This document shows positions 57,441 to 64,000 of a stretch of 64,000 nucleotides of DNA, piece after piece. The number at the start of each line of letters is the position of its first letter. Position 1 is the first letter of the stretch. This stretch comes from CAVQRB01 sp963715055. Lineage in GTDB: Bacteria; Pseudomonadota; Alphaproteobacteria; Rhodobacterales; Rhodobacteraceae. Location of the stretch: the NCBI GenBank assembly GCA_963715055.1, contig CAVQRB010000005.1, positions 121,885 to 185,884 on the forward strand, given 5' to 3'. Made by a program: the position numbers and the translations under genes. The notes under the pieces were generated by a model, which had not been told where the DNA came from, made no database searches, and saw only the letters and a list, made by a program, of their open reading frames with translations.

Positions 57441-58762
57441 CCGCGCGCCTTCACCACCTGCAAGAGCGGCATCAGCGCCGACATGTCCGGCCCATGCGCC
57501 TGACCGGTCAGCGCCTTGCGAAGCGGCATGAAGAGTGCGCGCCCCTTGCGGCCCGTTGCTTCCTTCACCGCCGCCGTCCACGCGCCCCAGGTTTCGCCGT
57601 CGAAGGGCCCTTCGGGCAGCAGCGCCAGCGCCTCTTTCACGAAATCCGCGTCCTCCGGGTCGATCTGCGGTTCCGCGCCCTCGCGCATCATCTTCCACCA
57701 GCCGTCGAGGTCATCCAGCGTGGTGATATTCTCGCGCGTGACCTCCCAGAACTGCGCCGCCATCTCGGGCGGCACGCCAAGGGCGTCGATCCGGTCCTGC
57801 ACCGCTGCAAGCGGCAGGGTGGCGTTGTAGCGCGCGGTCAGGGGGAAGAGGTCCTCGACATCGAATTTCGTCGGTGCCGAGCCGAAGCGGCCAAGATCGA
57901 AGCCGTCGATCAGCGTGGCCATCTCGGTCTGCAACTCCACCGGATCGCTGGAGCCGAGCCGCGCCATCAGGCTCAGGAGCGCCATCGGCTGCACGCCGCG
58001 CTCGCGCAAATCGCGCAGCGCCAGCACGCCCAGCCGTTTCGAGAGCGCCTCGCCCTGCGGCCCGGTCAGCAGGCTGTGGTGGGCAAAGGCGGGGGGCTTG
58101 CCGCCCAGCGCTTCGATGATCTGGATCTGCGTCGCGGTATTGGTCACATGGTCCGAGCCGCGCACGATATGGGTCACGCCCATTTCCATGTCGTCAACTA
58201 CCGAGGCGAGCGTGTAGAGCACCTGCCCGTCACCCCGGATCAGCACCGGGTCGGAGACCGAGGCCGCGTCGATGGAGATGTCACCGAGAATGCCGTCCTG
58301 CCACTCGATCCGCTCCTGATCGAGCTTGAAGCGCCAGACCCCGGCGCCGCGCTCGGCCCGCAGCGCATCCTTCTGCTCCTCGCTGAGACCCAGCGCCGCC
58401 CGGTCGTAAACCGGCGGCTTGCCCATGTTGAGCTGTTTCTTGCGCTTGAGATCCAGCTCCGTTGGCGTCTCGAAGGCCTCGTAGAAGCGCCCCATCGCGC
58501 GCAGCTTGTCGGCGGCCTCGTGATAGCGGTCGAGCCGTTCGGACTGCCGCTCGATCCGGTCCCAGTGCAGCCCGAGCCAGGTCAGGTCTTCCTTGATCCC
58601 GTCGACATATTCCTCCTTGGAGCGTTCCGGGTCGGTATCGTCGATCCGCAGGATGAAGGTGCCGCCCGTTTTCTGCGCGATGAGATAGTTCATCAGCGCC
58701 GTGCGCAGGTTGCCGATATGGATGTAGCCGGTCGGGGACGGGGCGAAACGGGTGGTGGTCAT
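57434..58762 (-). CDS. gltX: Glutamyl-tRNA synthetase
   Basis: The 442-aa class I enzyme starts at 58762 (MTTTRFAPSPTGYIHIGN, HIGH motif as HIGN). The KMSKS region is GEALSKRLGVLALRDL. RIDDTDPERS and GDGQVLYTLASVVDDMEMGV are typical GluRS segments. The distance and C-terminus fit the second GltX copy common in alphaproteobacteria or the main one; copy number cannot be decided here. It converges with the GGCT-like gene. Confidence 0.95.
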   Translation of the reverse strand: MTTTRFAPSPTGYIHIGNLRTALMNYLIAQKTGGTFILRIDDTDPERSKEEYVDGIKEDLTWLGLHWDRIERQSERLDRYHEAADKLRAMGRFYEAFETPTELDLKRKKQLNMGKPPVYDRAALGLSEEQKDALRAERGAGVWRFKLDQERIEWQDGILGDISIDAASVSDPVLIRGDGQVLYTLASVVDDMEMGVTHIVRGSDHVTNTATQIQIIEALGGKPPAFAHHSLLTGPQGEALSKRLGVLALRDLRERGVQPMALLSLMARLGSSDPVELQTEMATLIDGFDLGRFGSAPTKFDVEDLFPLTARYNATLPLAAVQDRIDALGVPPEMAAQFWEVTRENITTLDDLDGWWKMMREGAEPQIDPEDADFVKEALALLPEGPFDGETWGAWTAAVKEATGRKGRALFMPLRKALTGQAHGPDMSALMPLLQVVKARGQ

Positions 58763-58937
58763 GGACGCTCTCCTCACTGGCCCGCGTGTTGTCACAGGGG
58801 CCCGCATTTGTCCAGCGCGGCACCATGCAGCCCGAGGCCGGTCACAAAATCGCGCAGGTTTCTGTGCTTAAATGCGGTGGCCCGCACGGCCTGGCGCGCT
58901 ATCTTGGCAAATATTGTCATCACAAGGGAGTGTCCTC

Positions 58938-59867
58938 ATGTCCAACGCACCGAAACTGTCCCGCCGTATGGCCCTTGCAGGTGTCGCCGCTCTACCGCTC
59001 GCGGCTGCAGGCTCCGGCATAGCCCGCGCCGCCGCCCCGATGATGGGTTCCGGCATGAGCCCCTTCAACCGCCTGAAGCTCGGCAGCTTCGAGGTCACGA
59101 CGCTGCTTGCGGGCACCGCAACGCGCCCCGAACCGCAGACGATCTTCGGCCTCAACGTCGATGCCGACACATTCAACGCAGTCTCCGCGGAAGCCCGCCT
59201 GCCCATTGACGCGGCACAGTTCTTCTTCACCCCCACGCTGGTCAACACCGGCTCCGAACTGGTGCTCTTCGACACCGGCCTCAATGGCGAAGCCATGACC
59301 GCGGCGCTGGCCGCCGCCGGCTACACCCCGGACCAGGTCGATGTGGTGGTGCTGACCCACATGCACGGCGACCACATCGGCGGCATGACGCTGGAAGGCG
59401 GCGCGCTCACCTATCCGAACGCCCGCTACGTGACTGGCACCGCCGAATACGACCATTGGGCCGCCGCCGCCAACGAAGGCTTCGACGCCAAGGTGAAACC
59501 CTTCGCCGAGCAGTTCTCCTTCCTCGAGGACGGCGGCTCCGTCGCCTCGGGCCTCACCGCCATGGCCGCCTTCGGTCACACGCCGGGCCACATGAACTAC
59601 ATGGTGGAATCGGACGGCAAACAGCTAGTGATCGGCGCCGATTTCGCCAACCACTACGTCTGGTCGCTGGCCCATCCCGACTGGGAAGTGCGCTTCGACA
59701 TGGACAAACCCGCCGCCGCCGCCACCCGCCGCCGCATCCTCGACATGATCGCCGCGGACAAGCTGCCCTTCATCGGCTACCACATGCCCTGGCCCGGCAT
59801 CGGCTATGTGGAAACGGCAGGCGACGGCTTCGAATACGTCCCGCACAGCTACCAGCTTATGCTCTGA
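58938..59867 (+). CDS. Tat-exported MBL-fold metallo-hydrolase
   Basis: The 309-aa protein has a twin-arginine signal (LSRRMALAGVAALPLAAAGS) and an MBL core with VLTHMHGDHIGGMTL (HxHxDH), AFGHTPGHMNYMV and VIGADFANHYVW. The two metal sites are consistent with a binuclear zinc hydrolase. Members of this group hydrolyse lactones, esters or beta-lactam-like bonds; the substrate is unknown. GGGAG lies before the ATG at 58938. Confidence 0.9.
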   Translation: MSNAPKLSRRMALAGVAALPLAAAGSGIARAAAPMMGSGMSPFNRLKLGSFEVTTLLAGTATRPEPQTIFGLNVDADTFNAVSAEARLPIDAAQFFFTPTLVNTGSELVLFDTGLNGEAMTAALAAAGYTPDQVDVVVLTHMHGDHIGGMTLEGGALTYPNARYVTGTAEYDHWAAAANEGFDAKVKPFAEQFSFLEDGGSVASGLTAMAAFGHTPGHMNYMVESDGKQLVIGADFANHYVWSLAHPDWEVRFDMDKPAAAATRRRILDMIAADKLPFIGYHMPWPGIGYVETAGDGFEYVPHSYQLML

Positions 59868-59874
59868 GCCCGCG

Positions 59875-60261
59875 ATGGACGACAGCCTCGCCCGGATCGA
59901 GGCCATCGCCCTGCAAACCGTCGACCGCCTCCCGGAGCCTTTCCGGGCGGCGGCGATGTCGGTTGTGATCCGCGTCGAGGACTGGCCTGACGACGAGTTG
60001 CTCGACGCCATGGACATCGACGACCCGCGCGACCTCACCGGCCTCTACGAAGGGGTGCCGATGACGGAAAAGAGCGCGGCTGACCCCTCCCCCTACCCCG
60101 ACATGGTGACCCTCTTTCGCGAACCGATCCTCGACGAGTTGCGCAGCCGCGACGGCGTGACGCTGGAGGAGCTTGTCACCCATGTCACGGTGCATGAATT
60201 CGCCCATCACTTCGGCTGGAGCGACGAGGACATCGCCCGCATCGACCCCTGGTGGGAGTGA
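59875..60261 (+). CDS. Metallopeptidase family (zincin-like, HExxH) protein
   Basis: The 128-aa protein has the small zincin pattern with HEFAHHFGW (HExxH) in VTVHEFAHHFGWSDEDI. The N-terminus has MSVVIRVEDWPDDELLDAM and EGVPMTEKSA. Family members are short cytoplasmic proteins with an uncertain peptidase role. The gene starts 8 bp after the metallo-hydrolase stop and may be in the same unit. Confidence 0.85.
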   Translation: MDDSLARIEAIALQTVDRLPEPFRAAAMSVVIRVEDWPDDELLDAMDIDDPRDLTGLYEGVPMTEKSAADPSPYPDMVTLFREPILDELRSRDGVTLEELVTHVTVHEFAHHFGWSDEDIARIDPWWE

Positions 60262-60531
60262 TTGCGGGCAGTGGCCGATTTGCGGACATTCCCGCCTTTT
60301 GCTCGGGTCAGCTCAACTGCGGCTTTCAGTTCATAGCAGACATGCGTTGGTGGTGAATCTAATAGCCGCAGTGAGGAAATGGGAGTTTTTATCTGAAGCG
60401 TTACGGCAAGTAGCAGGGACCCATCGTGCAATCTACTCTGAGTCCGGTTTGATCCATCACAAAGCGACCGAGAGATGACCTGCTAGAAGTCGCTAAAATA
60501 GCGATTTGGCTTGTAATTCGGGGTAAGAACT

Positions 60532-61113
60532 ATGGCTTGGTGGAACCTCTTTGTTCGTATGAAGAAAATATCTCTGGTTTTGGCCATATTACTGTCCGGA
60601 TGTGTCCAACCGCCGGTCACCGGAGACATCGTAATCGGCCGAGGATTTCGGCCTTCGCCTGAGATTCACAAAAAAGAGTTGCAATGGGAAAAGGAGCACC
60701 CGGAGCATCGTAACAATACCTATATTCAGGCAGCACTCGGTGCCGGCATTCCTAGACAGGCCATACAGCATGGCCGCGTTATTACTGTGTCATGTAACAA
60801 CGCGGGCGAATTCGGAACAGCGGCAGATCATTTTTTCCTCTTGCTCCCAAAAGGCGTCAGGACTGACGAATCTCCGGTAGTAGTGTTCGAGGCAGTCTCT
60901 TCTAAATGGCACCCGGCAACCCTATCATACTCTTATCCTCTGAGCAGATTCATTCGCATAAGTGACCTCGACTACCACGACGTACCAGCTGGCTGTCTGT
61001 GGTACCACAATGGAAAGCTTGTGGAAGGGAGCGATGATTTTCATGATTATTATGGGTGGCCGGAAGACCGTGAGAAGCTACCGCCATTGCTAGAAGACTT
61101 TCGCATTGAGTAG
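60532..61113 (+). CDS. Uncharacterised lipoprotein
   Basis: The 193-aa protein starts at ATG 60532 (GGGGTAAG upstream) or at M10 (60559). Its lipobox is LLSGC (MKKISLVLAILLSGCVQPP). No enzymatic motif is recognised. The region is less GC-rich than flanking genes and lies next to a mobile-element junction, so recent acquisition is possible. An antisense frame of 60 aa (60589-60771) is not supported. Confidence 0.65.
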   Translation: MAWWNLFVRMKKISLVLAILLSGCVQPPVTGDIVIGRGFRPSPEIHKKELQWEKEHPEHRNNTYIQAALGAGIPRQAIQHGRVITVSCNNAGEFGTAADHFFLLLPKGVRTDESPVVVFEAVSSKWHPATLSYSYPLSRFIRISDLDYHDVPAGCLWYHNGKLVEGSDDFHDYYGWPEDREKLPPLLEDFRIE

Positions 61114-61339
61114 AACACTTTGGGTGGGTTCGGTAAGGCAGGCGTATACGGAGCCCAACGAATTTTCATCTGGTCCGAAAGCTTCCACCCGCGATGATGG
61201 CGGCGGCTTTGCGAAGGTGGTTTCCTGCAATCAGCGGCCTCGACGTAGTCCGCAGAAAAAGCCAGCTTCCCGCCCAAGGACGAAGCCGCCATTCGCTGCG
61301 CTGCTGAACCGCTACACGGCCTTCGGCGCCGATCCGGGC

Positions 61340-61804
61340 TCACAACCGCCCCGCCTCCCGCAGCCGCTCCCAGGCAAAGCGCACGAACTCCGTGCGGAAC
61401 GAATGGCCCCCTGTAAACAGGCAGAAATCCAGCAGATCATCGGCTGCATTGCGCCGCTCCTCGCAGCGCAGATCGTCCCGCATGACGTAGGTCATCGGGC
61501 CGAAGCCCCCGTAATCGCCATACATCGCAAGCGCATCCGAGACCTTTCCCTGCCGGGTCGGCCCGATCGCGCGACCGTCGAGCGGCACCGTGGGGTCATT
61601 GTCGCCGTGGATATGGATCACGCTCGCCACCGGCCCTGAACAGGTCGCGGGCGGCTCCAGCCAGAAGGTGCCCGACACCGGCGCAAAGCCCGCGAAACGA
61701 TCGCTGCGCGCGCAGGCGAGGTTCCAGACCATCATGCCGCCCGCGCTGAACCCCGTAGCCATCACCCGCGCGGGGTCAATGTCGAAACGCGCCACCACAT
61801 CCGC
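61340..61804 (-). pseudogene. PHB depolymerase-like esterase, truncated at its 5' end
   Basis: The minus-strand frame contains the C-terminal half of an esterase: RVMATGFSAGGMMVWNLACA (GxSxGG nucleophile), SVIHIHGDNDPTVPLDGRA and the late His in LFTGGHSFRTEFVRFAWERL. The first 130 or so residues expected for LpqC-type proteins are missing. The frame ends at about 61804, where transposase sequence begins in the opposite direction. Seven bases (CATCCGC, 61798-61804) fit both sides. The gene is thus cut by a mobile element and probably inactive. Confidence 0.8.
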
Positions 61805-62523
61805 ACATCCACATGATCGTCCCGGGCGGCGGCCTGTCGCCTGACGGCACTCGTTGGGTCGCCTGCAAACCCGGGTTCTTCTTGCATGTGCGGGTGCTGT
61901 CGCGGTTGTTCAGGCGCCTGTTTCTGGACGGGCTCATGGCACTGCACCGCACCGGGCAACTGGTCTTCTTCGGTGATCTCGAAGGGTTGGCCACCGTTGA
62001 TGCCCTAAAGGCTTGGCTTGCCCCGTTCCGGAAGACCGAATGGGTGGTCTATGCCAAACCGCCCTTCGGCGGGCCGGAGGCGGTGCTGGCCTATCTCAGC
62101 CGCTATACCCACCGCGTCGCGATCTCGAACCATCGCCTGGTCAGCGCCGATGCCGACACCGTGGCGTTCCGCTGGAAGGACTACCGCATCAAATCAGGCG
62201 ACCGCCAAAAGGTCATGCGGCTGACCACGCCCGAGTTCATCCGCCGTTTTCTGATCCATGTCCTTCCCGACAGATTCCACCGGATCCGGCATTATGGCCT
62301 GCTGGCCAGCTCAGCCCGCAAGGCCAACATCACGAAGATCCGCGCCTTGCTCTGCGTCCAACGTCCAGAACGACCCGTTGCGCCAGGTGTCGAGGCCGAG
62401 ATCGTCCCGTTTACACTGCGCGAACCATGCCCCTGCTGCGGTGGCACAATGCGGATCATCGAGATCTTCCAGCGCGGTCAGAAACCAATGTCCCGCGCAC
62501 CACCACGGGAGCAGGCCGCATGA
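61798..62523 (+). mobile_element. IS91-family transposase, N-terminally truncated remnant
   Basis: The 241-aa remnant begins inside the HUH nuclease motif (HPHIHMIVPGGGLSPDG), with the His-hydrophobic-His at residues 3-5. It continues with RLFLDGLMALHRTGQLVFFG, the tyrosine region YLSRYTHRVAISNHRL and the C-terminal PCPCCGGTMRIIEIFQRG. IS91 transposases normally have about 190 residues before this motif; these are absent. The element interrupts the esterase gene and is not autonomous. The 3' half of the element probably extends past 62523. Confidence 0.85.
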
Positions 62524-63147
62524 CACATCGCCTGTCATTCGTCACGGAAAACCACCAACTGCACTCCGCAGACTTGGTCCAAACAGCGAGCGCTTGTTCA
62601 TTCCCAGCGTCGCACCAGGCGGCAATGAAAGCAAAACAAACAGCTTTGTCGGCATCCTCACCCGCGTGTGCGAGCACATCGGGCACAATCTGCACCTTCA
62701 GCCACACCCCTGATGCAACGGTCGCCCCAACCGATTACACGCCTTCCCCACAGACGGTTCCAAGACCCCCGCGGCTTCCAACTTGGGAGGTTTTCCAACG
62801 CGGGTCGTCGTCGCCCCAGTGCGCAACGTTCCGCAGCCACCCACATCAAAAAAAACCTCCACCAATGGCGACGTCCAACGATCATCCTGAATGCTGCGAT
62901 GCGGGCAGTCATTCCGGACACTTGTGCATTGCGCAGCATTTTCGATCTCCGGATGTCTGCAAGGCGGGCAGTCCAACCGTTTTTTCTGGCTAGGCTATTG
63001 CGCACGCAGAAAACCCTCGCATCTGCGGTGTGTTTGTCGCCCAGTTGGGACCCATGTCGATGAAGCGGACATGGCGTATCTGCGGCTTCTGGGGTTTCGA
63101 ACATCGTTAGTGTCGATGGTGAACCCAAACCCATAAGGAGGACCACC
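62524..63147. other. Non-coding tail between IS91 remnant and IS110 transposase
   Basis: About 620 bp with no supported gene. The left part likely belongs to the IS91 3' end. The right part lies just before an IS110-type transposase. In one group of IS110 elements the non-coding end upstream of the transposase encodes a bridge RNA, so this stretch is a candidate location. GCGGGCAGTCATTCCGGACA at about 62898-62920 resembles strings in other gaps. The ribosome site AAGGAGG lies before 63148. Confidence 0.4.
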
Positions 63148-64000
63148 ATGAAACGCTACGTTGGAATCGATGTTGCCCAGGATCAATGTGCCCTTTGCAT
63201 CGTGGATGATGCAGGCGCAGTCATTCTCGAGAGAACCTGCCCGACTGATCCTGATGAGATTGTCCGTGCCATCGCGCCGGCAGGGGGCGATGTCGACAAG
63301 ATCGTGCATGAGCCCGGTCCTCTGTCTGTCTGGTTGACGCGGAAACTGATAGAATGGGGTGCTCCCATTTCTTGCATTGATGCACGGGCTGCCCACAAAG
63401 TGTTGTCAGCGCGCATGAACAAATCAGATAAGTCAGATGCCGTCGGCCTGGCACAACTTGCTCGCACAGACTGGTACGGCGAGGTGCATGTGAACAGCGA
63501 AGCCAGCGATCAACTGCGCCTGCTCCTTTCGGCGCGTGATCGCTTGATCCGTATCCGCATGGATATTGAAGGACAGGCTCGAGGTCTTTTGAAGGCGTAT
63601 GGGATTAGGCTGGGGCCGGTTAACGCTGGCTACAGTCGTCAGAGCTTCGGTGACCAGCTTGCGGCAGCGATAAATGGAGATCAAACTCTGGAGGTGATTT
63701 TTGCCTCCCTGATTGCGGTACACGAAACGGTCTGCCTTGAAGCGACCACCATTGATGCGAAGGTCCAGCGGCTTGCCAAAAAAAAGACGCTCTGGCCCGG
63801 AGACTGACCAGCATTCCTTGTGTCGGCCCCATTGTCAGCCTGAGCTTCGTTGCGACAATTGACGATGTGTCACGGTTCCACAAAGCGACGGATGTTGACG
63901 CGTATTTGGGACTGACACCGAGACGTTATCAATCCGGCGAAACAGATTGGTCGGGGCGCATCTTGAAACGCGGGGATGGGGCCATGCGCAAGCTTCGTTA
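63148..64000 (+). mobile_element. IS110-family transposase, cut by the window end and split by a -1 frame
   Basis: The ORF from 63148 encodes the DEDD-type domain: MKRYVGIDVAQDQCALCIVD, SCIDARAAHKVLSARMNKSD and KSDAVGLAQLARTDWYG carry the acidic residues. The frame stops at 63807. In the -1 frame the protein continues as DALARRLTSIPCVGPIVSLS and LGLTPRRYQSGETDWSGRIL, matching the C-terminal half of IS110 transposases with the catalytic Ser region. The switch lies at the heptamer listed below. The protein runs off the window. Confidence 0.85.
63780..63786 (+). promoter_or_regulatory. dnaX-like slippery heptamer A-AAA-AAG
   Basis: Within a run of eight A residues (63778-63785) the zero frame reads gcc-aaa-aaa-aag-acg. 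A slip of one base back gives aaa-gac-gct-ctg, which is exactly the frame of the transposase C-terminus. This is the known -1 frameshift heptamer type. It may be a programmed frameshift, or a length error of the A-run (eight read in place of nine). Confidence 0.5.

Noticed and set aside
57494..59209. 571-aa plus-strand frame
   Set aside because: Antisense to gltX and then out of frame through the metallo-hydrolase start.

Overview
The window looks like a chromosomal segment of a marine alphaproteobacterium of the Rhodobacteraceae (Roseobacter group). The evidence is the GC-rich coding style, the fliF/fliL-motE-motA flagellar block, a complex I NDUFS4-type accessory subunit, class I lysyl-tRNA synthetase, a four-subunit sarcosine oxidase locus, a VPLPA-CTERM protein and a reductive pyrimidine degradation cluster. 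No tRNA, rRNA or CRISPR array was found.

Layout: 0-4.8 kb, flagellar motor genes (fliF edge, fliL, a coiled-coil protein, a MotE-like protein, motA, and a 733-aa secreted protein overlapping motA). 5-8.4 kb, an NDUFS4-like gene, a gene-poor gap and uvrB. 9.3-18.6 kb, small housekeeping and hypothetical genes, lysK, dacB and nadD. 18.8-23.9 kb, sarcosine oxidase soxBDAG. 23.9-27.3 kb, a tryptophan/kynurenine pair (kynA, kynU) preceded by a flavin monooxygenase. 27.5-36.2 kb, ettA, an AT-richer insertion with an unrecognised gene, cutA, lipoproteins and small proteins. 36.3-47.4 kb, an NMT1-type ABC importer, dihydropyrimidinase (hydA), an amidohydrolase (hyuC), a RutR-like regulator and preA/preT. 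47.7-52 kb, a cold-shock gene and the tesA/ybbA/ybbP group. 52-56.8 kb, the glycine cleavage operon gcvTHP behind a tandem glycine riboswitch. 56.8-61.1 kb, gltX and small genes. 61.1-64 kb, a transposon junction: an IS91-type transposase remnant cutting off a PHB-depolymerase-like gene, followed by an IS110-type transposase that runs off the window.

Together the metabolic genes describe use of nitrogenous organic matter: sarcosine to glycine and C1 units, glycine cleavage, tryptophan to anthranilate, and uracil/thymine reduction. Two near-identical 16-bp palindromes resembling RutR boxes lie about 50 bp before hyuC and preT and suggest one regulon.

Main caveats and leads: at least a dozen single-base indels, mostly in homopolymers, break otherwise conserved genes (soxA seven times, ettA twice, preT, an ABC ATPase, cutA, a small membrane protein, and the unknown gene at 31.3-32.3 kb three times). 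This looks more like sequence error than decay. A conserved element with core CCTCCGGCGGGGATATTT follows five stop codons in the sense orientation. The IS110 transposase frame breaks exactly at a dnaX-like A-AAA-AAG slippery heptamer.
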